Assembly: GCF_963169125.1 (NCBI RefSeq)
Contig: NC_084799.1
Span: forward strand, 106,159,143 to 106,223,142
DNA: 64,000 nucleotides
Direction of reading: 5' to 3'
Source: Humulus lupulus
Lineage: Eukaryota > Streptophyta > Magnoliopsida > Rosales > Cannabaceae
Under the pieces are notes generated by a model, which was given only the letters and a program-made list of their open reading frames with translations, searched no databases and was not told the DNA's origin. The position numbers and the translations under genes were made by a program. Below, in pieces: positions 46,627 through 56,040 of the stretch. The number at the start of each line of letters is the position of its first letter. Within the stretch, counting starts at the first letter, position 1.

Positions 46627-47296
46627 GCAGTGAGGTCACCTCACCTCGCCCCCAAAGACTTCGCCCAAGGGTCACGCATGCCTAGCGGCCACGCCCTCAA
46701 GGGTCTCGCCCAAGGATCACGCGTGTATATAGCGGCCTCGTCCCCAAAGGCCTCACCCAAGGGCCACGTGTGCCTCGCCTCGCTCACCGGCCACGTCAAA
46801 GGCCTCAAGAGACATAGCCTCCACTAAACACCCTTCGGCCATATATCAGGAGCCTCGTAGTATGGGGGCTGCAAAGTGATGGTTTCACAAGATAAGCCCC
46901 TCATCTCATTTGTAGGCGTCATGCCTCATCACACACGCAGCAGGCCCCGTTGAAGAAGCCTTATCTCTCTTCCTGAGCTTCCCTGCACTTAGTAGGACGT
47001 GGAATAACCATTGGGTACATAGTACCCGTACGTGTACGGGTGCATGACGTACAACCAAGGGGAGGACAGAAGCATGACCCTGACACCTGTACCACACAGG
47101 TAGTGGAGGTACGGATCAGTCCAGAGAGTGGAGGCACTATATGAACGCCTCTGACTATGTACCAGGCTGACACTATGATCCTCTGCTCCACCACTCTTCC
47201 CACACCACTGCCACCTGTGCTATTACCCTGACAGTGTACTTTTGTACTATTTTGTCTCACGGGACCACCATGTATAAGGGGCCATTAGAGCCCAGC

Positions 47297-47304
47297 TATA
47301 AAAG
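47297..47304 (+). promoter_or_regulatory. TATA box of the solo LTR 45705-47500
   Basis: TATAAAAG in GCTATAAAAGGGGCTTGACC, about 200 bp before the LTR end, the expected U3/R position. Confidence 0.5.
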
Positions 47305-47505
47305 GGGCTTGACCCCTCAGAATGAGGGGTTGGAAAATTCATTGTAAGGAGAGGCTATTGAGAAATATACCAGGACTTGCTCCATCATTTATCTGTGTTT
47401 ACTTTTCCTTAAAGTTTATTCTCAGTTCTTATATAAACATCACCTGACCTCCCTTTGAGTTTTCCGATCTAATTTCGTTGACGAGATTTCACCGTCAACA
47501 CCTAT

Positions 47506-48060
47506 CATCCACAGAGTAATGGCCAAGATGAGTTAGCCAATAGGGAGATAAAACACATTCTTGAAAATACAGTAAATCCCAACCGCAAAGATTGGTCTAC
47601 ACGTCTTTTGACGCTCTTTGGGCATACCACACTGCTTTCAAATCCCCTCTTAGGATATCTCCCTATCGGCTTGTCTTTGGAAAAGCCTGTCATTTACATG
47701 TCAAACTCGAGCATAAAGCTTATTGGGCTATCAAAGCCCTCAACTTTGATATTAATGCCGCAGGTATCAATCACAAATTCCAATTGTCCAAAATTGAGGA
47801 GTTGAGAAACGATGCATATGACAATTCCAGGATCTATAAAGCGAAGTTGAAAATCGCTCATGATAAACAAATCCTGTGAAAAAAAAAAATTGAGTCGAAT
47901 CAGAAAGTGATTCTGTATGATTCTTGTTTGCACTTGCACCCTGGTAAACTGAGATTGCTATGGACAGGTCCATTTGTAGTGAAGCAAGTGTTTCCCAATG
48001 GTTCTATTGAGGTCGAGGACCCAACCGATGGGAGAATTTTTTGAGTCAATGGCCAAAGAC
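47506..48060 (+). pseudogene. pol: Integrase C-terminal half of the Athila-like element
   Basis: [20 protein letters not shown] supplies the catalytic glutamate. It continues with [40 protein letters not shown] and the Asn-rich coiled segment to ~47876. The final SH3-like part reads LRLLWTGPFVVKQVFPNGSI with a stop in GRIF*VNGQRLKHY. Stops are at about 47608, 47877 and 48042. Confidence 0.8.
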
Positions 48061-49493
48061 TGAAGCATTACATTGTGAGTGTGAGTCACGCTGAAGAGAT
48101 CCTTCTTAAGGACCCAGTTTATACACTCTCAAATTCTGAATGGTTTGTTTGTTTTTATTTTACTTTTATTTTTTGTCTTTATTTTATTTTTGTATGTTTT
48201 TCGTCCTTGTATTTTGTTTGTTTTGGGGTATTGTTAGTAGGTTATTTCAACTCTCACCTCATGGACATTGTCATCCTCCATATGTTCTCTCTCCCTATCT
48301 TTTTCATTAAATATTCATTTTGACATTGAGGACACTGTTTGGTTTTTGGTTGGGGGTGGTGAGCATTCATTTGGAGAATCTTATTGTCTTGTTGAATTTT
48401 TAAGTCAAATTTTCTCAAAATTATCCGAGCATGAGTACAACTTGTTGGTTTGATTCAGTTTTTACAATGTTTAGCTAATAAGAAGTGATTTCCAGAGTTC
48501 TTTTGTGCACTTTCCAAACATGTGGTAAAACGATTGTTAACACAAATAGTTGAGAAAATTTTCAAGTTTAAAGTTTTTCATTTCTTGGTGAGTTGTGAGA
48601 GTTGAGAAAGCAACTTTTTGAACTTTCATTGATGATTTGAGTTGGTAAAGTCACATTTTTTTTAATTTAACACATGACATTTACTAAAGAGATGTTTTTC
48701 ATATAAGAATGAGTCTTTGTAATAAATTTTAAATCTGTGTTCTGTTTATTTTATTTGTAATTTCCTTTTATTTTTGGTGTTTCCTCTTGTCAAAAAAGAA
48801 AAACATAGTACAAAACAAAAACAAAAATGAAAACAAAAAACAAGAGCAACACTTTCCTTTATTATTTTGTAATTCTGTAAAAAAAAATCTTTCTATTATT
48901 ATTTTTTTGTTTTGTGTAATTGTATTCATGAATAGAAAAAAAATATATATTATATAAAAAATTGATAATAATAATTAATAAAAATAATAAAAAATTATTA
49001 TTAATAGTTTCCTTTTCTTATTTATCATTTCTAGTTAGTTGGCATTTTATTCTTTGAGTTTTCTCATGTAAATCTCAAAGGTTGTTTGTCATCTGAATTG
49101 CAATAACTTGATATGTATATCTTGTGATCAATACTTGTCCAAATTGTTAAAAAGTTTATCTTCTCTCATTTGAGAATTAATTGTTACATTTCCAACTTCA
49201 AGAGTGTTATCTTTCTCATTAAAATACTTTCAATGCCCATGAGAAATTTGGAGTTGAGACATTTATACTTTTGAGATTTTTCAGTTCTATTTGTGTTCTG
49301 ACTTGCAATAAAAAGAAATATGGTTTGGTGCATACACACACAACTCTAGAATTTCAACTGAAGTAACTTCGATAGTAATCTCTGACATCTTGCTGATACT
49401 TTGAAAATGCTTAGATGATTTTGCTTGGTTTGACTTAATAATTTATTTTTCGCTTAAATTGCTAGGGACTAGCAATAAGTTTGTTAGGGGTTG
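48061..49493 (+). other. 3' non-coding region of the Athila-like element
   Basis: About 1.4 kb, AT-rich, with poly(A)/poly(T) runs. Frames at 48075-48453 are T-rich and unsupported. Athila relatives can have an env-like ORF here; I see none. A weak purine tract GTTAGGGGTTG (49483-49493) precedes the LTR. Confidence 0.6.
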
Positions 49494-51002
49494 TGATTAA
49501 TGCCCAAAAATATCAATTTATTAGTTTTAAAGTGTAAAATAAATTAAGTTTTAATTAATATTTTTATGAGTTTATTGTAATATATTTTATAATTAACAAT
49601 ATTAATTTTAATTAAATTGTGTTTAATTTTCAGGAAATAAATTGCATTCGGACATTAATAAAAACAAAGAAGAAAGAAATAGTTGAAATTGAAGAAAAAA
49701 ATTAAAAGTTGGCATTTTTGTGGTCCAAGCCCAATAGGAGTCAGCCTAAGAGAAGCCCAGCCCGCTACGCCTTCTCTCTCTCCTACGTGGGTCCTAGTGC
49801 CACATGGCACTATGCCTGCTCACCACGCATCGCCCAAGCCACCAGTTGCTGCCTCCACCCGACCTGCCTACCCCAAGCCCACCTAGTGACCCGTGCCTGC
49901 CCGCCCACGTGACCCAACGACCTGCGAGCAGCCCAACCTAACCCAACCCGCCTGCCTACTTCTTTCCCTTTTGGACAGCCATGCCACGTGGCCTTCCCTT
50001 ATTGGTCGCGAGTTAGTCAATGCCACAACTATGTTGACAGCCCATTTTGTGTTCATTTTGGGCCTTGGACCCTCCCATTTTGAGCATTAAAGCTCACATT
50101 TTGTATTAATTTAGAAAAATGGGCATGATGACCATTTGCTAAAATATCTAGGTTAATATTATTGATAAAATTATTTTCGAATTCATATTTTATTATTAAT
50201 GTTTCATATTTATTTGTAAACCCCATTTGTAGTTTAATTTCTTTTTAGTCATTTTCTTCTTCTATAAATAGGGACTCGTCTTTCACATTTTGTATGTAGT
50301 TTTGAGAGTAAAGAAACTATATAAAAATTTCTACTCATACTTTCTTATTATAATTTTGTGAGAATGATGAGCATATTGGCATAATTTTCCTAGGAAGGTT
50401 AGGGATGATTTCATATGCTAGTGATGTTATTTTGCTACTTTGATTTACTATGTTCTTAATATAATGCATTTGAGTTATTTATGTTCTTTCAATCTCATTT
50501 TTATTTTGTTATCTTTATTTACTTTTGCTAATAATATATAGGATTAGTCACACTATTTTTATGTGTTTCTAATTAGTAAAAGTAATATTAATACATAATT
50601 TTATGTATAATCTTCTATTACATTATTGCACTTGGGATTTTGTCATTTTTAGATTTTTCATAAGATTGACATTGTGTTCCTAAAGTAAAGAACTTTATAA
50701 CTAAAATGGACTTTTGTTAGAAAAGAATAGGGACTTTAATTTTAGATTTCCCAAGTAAATGTTGGGATGTGAACTATTTACTTGTGTAATTTTGTCAATC
50801 AAGTAACTAAACAAGCATATTGATGATTCTTGAAACCTTTCTACTACTCAACTCTTGATTACATCTTATTTTTATTTCACTTGTCTCATTTTACTATTTC
50901 ATCAAAAAGACAACAAAAAAATCTCAAATCTCCATTTCCATCACTTTGTACTAATCTTTTGTGTTTATTTTTTCTACTAATACTTTTGTTCTTAGTTACC
51001 TC

Positions 51003-53602
51003 TGTAACTCTCACTTCTTTCTACAAATGCATTATAACAATTATGAAAAATAAGAGAAGATATTTTTATTCATACTTTTGAGTGCATTACAATGTTAACC
51101 GAATGCTAGAGCTATTAAGTAAAGTGGAAGAATAACTAATGAATATGAAACTATAATATCCATGGGCATTTCACTAGTATAATACCCATAGAATGATGCA
51201 AAATACAAGTAAACAATCACTAAAGTTATGAGCAATAAAGAGAAATTCAGGATTAGATGATGAATTTTATCTAGAAGGGTAAGAGGTGAAGAAGTTGTTG
51301 GTTGAAGGAACAAGTATTTATAGGACAAAAACTAGCAGTTATGACCATTGGTGAATAGTGATCCGATCGTTGGAAACGGTAACCTGACCGTTGGGGATAT
51401 AGTTGTATTCTATTATGAGATTTTAACAATTCTAAGTTGTTTAAGTAACTAACACATGAGAATAATTAATTTATGGATGTTAGAGAAACTTTTTCATAAA
51501 AGTTTGTGAGTCAAAGATGTTGAACTAAGTAATATAAGAAGATTGGGAAGTTTTCATTTTTTTGGTTACTATTCACTGGGTACTATTCATAGTGGGTCCA
51601 ATAGTGGGGTCCACAAGGGTCCCACAGTAAGGTCCACATGGGTCTCACAGCGGGGTCCACCCCATGGTTCCCACATGTTGATGCAGTAGTGATACAATGA
51701 TGACTTTAGCAAACCACTATGCTTGATATTTTGAATATTGTATTATTCCACTATGCTTGATATTTTAAAAATTTTATTATCATAGTAACTCAAGGTTTTC
51801 CTATAAATAAGCTCTTCCAAAACTCGTTTTGAATTACAAAACCTCCTTTTCTTTCTCTCACTCTACCTAAAATCTTCTTTACACTCTTTTAAAGTTCTAA
51901 ATCTCTAAGACCTAGGCGAAGTTCTGTCTGTAACGCTAGCCTACGAAAACCTTTTAGGTAAGCTCCTTACCAAGCCTTTCAATTCAGTTACTTAGCTATT
52001 ATATATATAGATTATTTTACTATGCCGTTATAATGCCAAAATTTATATATAGATTATTTTACTGTGCCGTTATAATGTCAAAATTTATATATAGATTATT
52101 TTACCATGCCGTTATAATGCCAAATTTTATATATATTATTTTACCATGACGTTATAATGCCAAATTTATATATAGATTATTTTACTATGCAGATATAATG
52201 CCAAAATTTATATATAGATTATTTTACCATGTCGTTATAATGCCAAAATTTATATATAGATTATTTTACCATGTCGTTATAATTTACAATGCCAAAATTG
52301 AAATATAAACTATTTTTTTATGTGTCATTATAATACTAAACTTATATAGGCTATGGTCACACTTTGTACTATTATGGAATTTTATTATATGACCTTATTC
52401 CCTACTATTATGGACTGATATTATGACTTGGACATTTCCGTATGATCATGACCACGACTTTTAGACTGGGATCTTGCCATGGACAATTATAGTATGACCA
52501 TACGCCTGGACATAAAATAAACAATAAAATAGGAAAAATAGAATAATAACAATTATAAACTAAAATTAAATCATGTAGATTTTATGTAAGTTAATAGTTT
52601 GTGTTTTTATCAGGATACTAACAATTTCAATTGTTTTATCAGGACGCAAGGTAAGTAGAATCCTCATCTACAACACAAGTCTTTTATGTGTCTTATGTGC
52701 AATTATATGCTTTACATGTTATTCTGCCATATTGTATTTATGCATAAGTTATTTTCAAGCATGTTATATTTATTATGCATAAGCACGCTTAATGTTTACA
52801 GAAAAATTATTGAAAGCGTTAAAGTAGAGGTGATGCTGGGGAGACCTATGTCCCAAAATGTAATAAGGGAGACGTACTTCCCTATATAATGAATGTTTAT
52901 GAGGGAGAAATTCCCTATTATCATGTTTATGTTCAGGTGGGAATGTGATTCCCTGTGTAATGCCGGCAGCAACATCCTCTAGGACCCAAATGAAAGGAAA
53001 GTGAAAGAAAGAAAATACATAACATGATGCACATTTATTTTAATGCATATGAGGAAATTATTCTACTTACTGAGCATTAGCTCATCAGATAATGTTTGTG
53101 TTGTAGGTAAGATGCCCCAAATATAAATTGTTGATGAGTATACGTGAAGCCAACGTGATCATACATATGGGGCTGACCTGAAGGGAGTGGAGTTCTACTA
53201 TGCTATATTATAAATAAACAAGAAACTTGATTTTATATTTATATTTCATAAAAAGTATTTTGTGAACTTTACATAAAGCTTTAAAAATATTTCATGAACT
53301 TTGTAATTTACATAAAGCTTTTCAATTTATCGGTTGGATACATCTCTAGTTCTACGTTAAGATGTAGTAACGCCACAAAAATTATTTATAAAAGTATTAA
53401 GACTTGTATGTAAGATAAAAAAAATTATTTGGCTGTGGGTATTGTACGGTTTGAAGTTATGAACATTAGTTTATGTATTGTTTAATAATTTTTTTTTTTT
53501 GTAAATTCAAAATTTCAGTATTGTCGTATTCAGGTTAAACTTTGTTTTTACACTATATATATATATATATGTGTGTGTATGTTAAGAAAGGAGGTCATTA
53601 CA
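51003..53602 (+). mobile_element. Solo LTR of a TGTAAC-type group, 2600 bp
   Basis: Starts TGTAACTCTCACTTC and ends AGGTCATTACA. The 5-bp TSD ACCTC is at 50998-51002 and 53603-53607, and the Athila LTR resumes at 53608. It has short GGGTCCAC-type repeats (51588-51660), a 42-bp tandem array (51999-52300), a donor-like GCAAG|GTAAGTAG at 52651 and an acceptor-like TTGTAG|GTAAG at 53106. No supported coding sequence. Confidence 0.85.
51999..52300. repeat. Tandem array, 42-bp unit, about 7 copies
   Basis: Each unit holds ATATATAGATTATTTTAC and the phrase ATGCCGTTATAATGCCAAA. Copies differ mainly at a few positions (CTATGCCG, CTGTGCCG, CCATGTCG). The last copy carries a small insertion. It lies upstream of the donor-like site at 52651. 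Confidence 0.9.
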
Positions 53603-53676
53603 ACCTCCTTATGGAATCGACCACCCATCTACACTACAACCAGCGCTTAGTAAATGCACGTTTTTGGCGTTAAACA

Positions 53677-54504
53677 TAAAGATTTGAGTCAAAATCTTAG
53701 GCTCCATAAATCAGGTGAGATTTAGAAACTCAAATGAATGAACAAGAACAATTTGTTCAAAAAAAAATTGAACAATCACAAACTAAAATTTGCTAGCCTC
53801 TAGCCTTGAGCATTAAGAACAAAACTTTTTCGCACTGGATCCCCTTGGCATAGCATCCCACGTCGCACGAACCCAGATCCCCATTTTTCAGATCTTTTGA
53901 ATCCCATCTGCAACAACTTGTCTGCAACAGGTTTGACAAAGTCCCTTTTTTCAAAATTTCCAAAATCCCAAGCCATTATGAGATCTGCACCCATGCAAAA
54001 TTGAAGTCAAAGCTTTATGACCCAAACTCGATCGTTTTTCCTGTCGCAGGATCTAAACACCCACATGAAATCAATGTCGAAGCTTAGAGACCTGTTTTCT
54101 CCGTGAGTGGACGAAGATGATTCGTACCTAGCCCAAGCAAGTAATAGAAGAATAAGAAGAAGAAGATTGGTACCTAGCCCAAACAAGTGGCAGAAGAAGA
54201 AGAAGAAGAAAAAGTGGAGTGGAAGAAGAAGAGTCGAAGAATGGAATTAGAAAAAAAAATAGATTTTTGTTTTAATTGTACTTAGCTTTTGTTTAAATTA
54301 ACTTTTAATTAAGATTTTAGTTTAATTAATTAAGTTTAGGATAAAGATTAAGTTTTAATATTGTTTTTTTAATTTATAAATTAAATATTATATTTTTTTA
54401 ATTTGGTTTTAAGTGTTAAATGAATTTATTATAATTGAAAATTCAATAATAAATTAAATATTTCATTTTTTATATTATTAAATGAACTAATTATTAAAAA
54501 CTAT
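53677..54504. other. MULE right arm
   Basis: Sequence between the Athila-like element and the right TIR. On the minus strand a 64-codon ATG frame (53800-53994) starts MGADLIMAWDFGNFEKRDFV. I do not recognise it, and it could be a captured host fragment or chance. A GAAGAA-rich stretch at 54110-54240 contains two copies of a ~40-bp repeat with GTACCTAGCCCAA (near 54126 and 54171). Confidence 0.45.
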
Positions 54505-54666
54505 GGGTAATTTGGTCATATTTAAAAATAGTTTGACCTAAACCAGGCATAGGGTACTATTTTGATCCGTTTTGCAAAACACAAGATCTGAATTGTCATT
54601 TAACAAAACATAGGGGTCGATCGAGTATTCGACCAAAACAAAGGGGGCAAACTAGTATTTTTTTTC
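54505..54666 (-). repeat. Right TIR of the MULE
   Basis: Inverted counterpart of 4531-4692. The 9-bp TSD TTAATAGAA follows at 54667-54675. Confidence 0.85.
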
Positions 54667-54675
54667 TTAATAGAA

Positions 54676-55146
54676 ATATTATCATTCAGAATTGTAATCG
54701 ACTTGACCTATGGTCAATGTTGTGACAATGATTAGATTTTATAATAATGATACTTATTTATTTATCAATAATCAATGTTGGTCCTACTCCAATATAACTA
54801 GATACATCTGATTGTATCTACTTGGTCAATGTCATGAACAAGACACCACACCATTGTGTAAGTAGATCATATCGTAGATTACTAAATCAGTAAAAATTAT
54901 ATGCGCTGGTTTAATCTTAGGACTAATTCTTATGAACATATAATTATAATTATAATCTACTGTGACCTAGTCACTATAATTGTAACTTGTTACACATGTT
55001 CAAGATTTTATAGATATTTGTATTAAATAAATAATCATGTAATAAAACGCATGATAGCAATTGATAAACAAAATAATTTATATTCTTTATTGATAATAAA
55101 ATGTGTCAATAAAAATTATGGTTTTACAAGGGCATAAAACCCAACA
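54676..55146 (-). repeat. First 470 bp of the split Copia solo LTR
   Basis: On the minus strand it starts TGTTGGGTTTTATGCCCT and includes the phrases ATGATTATTTATTTAATAC and GATATGATCTACTTACACA, also present in the Copia-3 LTR. It continues, across the MULE, at 4530 going left. Confidence 0.85.
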
Positions 55147-56040
55147 ATATGCCCCCTAAAAATTGAGGAGGTGCATGGTGCTTGGTCCTTCAGGCACACA
55201 CTTTAAACTAAAGTCACAATTCAATGGCGGCCTTTATTATAAATATTATTCAGAAAAATAAATGAGATGTTTTGAGTAGTTGCTTTTATTGAAGACTAAC
55301 TTCTATAACGATGTAAAACGTCGTTTTCTACATCCATTTTGCAAATGACTACTAATCGTTACTTATTTAGAAAAATACAATAATTTTTCTAAGGGTTCAG
55401 TGGGGCATTTTTAAAACATGCATTATGGGCCCATTAGTTAAAAAATAAAATACATTGTATTTCATGCAATTTTAAAATAATATAGCACTGTCCTGTAAAC
55501 TTAATCGGTGAGGACCACATGGCCTATCCTTTGCCCCTTCTGAAGTAGGCCATACTATCGAAGATGAGCCTCGGTGATGAGGAAGCTGAAACTCATCTCT
55601 TCCTCAGGGAGGGCATTCATTTTCTTAAATCTTTCATTGTAGTCATCTACGAAAGGTGTGCGACGGAAGGGACTTGAAAAGAAACAGTTGAGACTAAGGA
55701 ACAACTACAAGTGGAGGACTAATAAATTGAATAACCCCGAGGGGTAACATTTACCAACCCTGTCGAAGTCCAGGAGAAGAGTCGGGTTGTTCCACATGGG
55801 GAAGCCACTTGCCCAGAAGAAGTAGTCCTTGTAGTCCCTAGCATGGTTCTCATTGTGGCTCGGGGCCTTGTACTTCATCCCGGGTACATATGCTTCATCC
55901 CGGGTACATATGCTTCATCAAAGTATGGTACTCGTTCCTCTCATCCTTCTTTAGGCATGGTCGAAAACTATAGATATACAATATCTCAGCTAAGGATGGA
56001 GCGGGCCTGTTCTTCCTCTTGTACAGAAAAATAGCCTAGC
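55147..56040 (-). pseudogene. Gypsy-type gag-like gene, Transposase_28-like domain, downstream part
   Basis: On the minus strand the pieces LYKRKNRPAPSLAEILYIYS, ENHARDYKDYFFWASGFPMW, NNPTLLLDFDRVGKCYPSGL and PFRRTPFVDDYNERFKKMNA with LPEEEMSFSFLITEAHLR match, from memory, the plant family annotated as putative gypsy-type transposon (Transposase_28). Stops and shifts separate the pieces. One shift is explained by a 20-bp tandem duplication at 55873-55912. 55152-55500 shows no coding signal. It continues upstream at 61532 beyond the solo LTR 56041-61526. Function in these elements is not established. Confidence 0.6.

Larger units (their letters stand above)
45705..47500 (+). mobile_element. 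Solo Gypsy-type LTR with a GC-rich tandem array, 1796 bp
   Basis: Starts TGTGGATGCCAAAAATCC and ends TTCACCGTCAACA. The 5-bp TSD CCTAT is at 45700-45704 and 47501-47505. Removing it restores the Athila integrase reading from ANAY to HPQSNGQ. A TATA box (TATAAAAG) is at 47297-47304, so the sense is plus. The interior holds a 24-bp tandem array (46112-46626). It is strikingly GC-rich compared with its surroundings. The long overlapping frames on both strands in the array are compositional. Confidence 0.85.
6147..53676 (+). mobile_element. Athila-like Ty3/Gypsy retrotransposon, hugely expanded by nested insertions
   Basis: 5' LTR 6147-7707; primer-binding site 7713-7730; gag from 8980, broken at 9290 and resumed at 39615; protease split at 40434; RT and RNase H 43541-44955; integrase 44962-48060, split at 45704; 3' LTR 49494-53676. 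Motifs diagnostic of this lineage are the PBS TGGCGCCGTTGCCGGGGA, protease LLDLGASVNHMP, RT FMDDL and integrase GIDFMGPFP. Without the nested elements it would be about 10 kb. The middle of gag is missing between 9290 and 39615. Flanks just outside 6147 and 53676 do not match. TAAAG at 5092-5096 and 53677-53681 does match, so the original left end may be 5097. Confidence 0.85.
49494..53676 (+). repeat. 3' LTR of the Athila-like element, interrupted
   Basis: Begins TGATTAATGCCCAAAAAT and ends GCGTTAAACA. The solo LTR 51003-53602 splits it; the net length is about 1.58 kb. A TATA box is at 50263-50270. It is followed by TAAAG, then MULE sequence. Confidence 0.85.
4531..54666. mobile_element. 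Mutator-like element (MULE), probably non-autonomous, interrupted by about 47 kb
   Basis: The left end (GGAAAAATACTAGTTTGGCC) and the reverse complement of the right end (GAAAAAAAATACTAGTTTGC) begin TIRs that stay alignable for about 160 bp. The 9-bp TSD TTAATAGAA is at 4522-4530 and 54667-54675, and 9 bp is the Mutator superfamily length. Apart from the retroelement complex, only about 0.6 kb of left arm and 1.0 kb of right arm remain. No MURA-type transposase is visible, so the element was probably non-autonomous. Its target was the Copia solo LTR at 1147-55146. Confidence 0.8.
1147..55146 (-). mobile_element. Solo Copia LTR split into pieces by nested insertions
   Basis: On the minus strand the LTR starts at 55146 with TGTTGGGTTTTATGCCCT and ends at 1147 with ...CCTACA. 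The 5-bp TSD ATATG lies at 1142-1146 and 55147-55151. Removing the MULE (4531-54666 plus its 9-bp TSD) and the LTR at 1694-3728 (plus 5 bp) leaves about 1.8 kb. That is close to the 1832-bp LTR of Copia-3, whose start (TGTTGGGGTTTTATGCCC) is nearly the same. The surviving parts are 1147-1693, 3729-4530 and 54676-55146. No internal region of this element is present, so a solo LTR left by LTR-LTR recombination is the simplest reading. Confidence 0.85.

Noticed and set aside
46018..46685. Long overlapping open frames of up to 200 codons on both strands, rich in Ala, Arg, Gly, Pro
   Set aside because: They lie in the 24-bp GC-rich tandem array; the absence of stops follows from composition, and both strands are open at once.
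48075..48453. Possible env-like ORF after Athila pol
   Set aside because: Short, Phe/Leu-rich frames from T-rich sequence, with no signal peptide plus conserved env-like pattern that I can support.
51095..51328. 77-codon hydrophobic minus-strand frame with TATAAATA at its start
   Set aside because: The frame opens on TTG, the TATA motif lies inside it rather than upstream, and it is within a solo LTR; no family recognised.
51999..52300. Regularly spaced repeats that could suggest a CRISPR-like array
   Set aside because: Units are directly adjacent tandem copies without unique spacers, in a plant nuclear retroelement.
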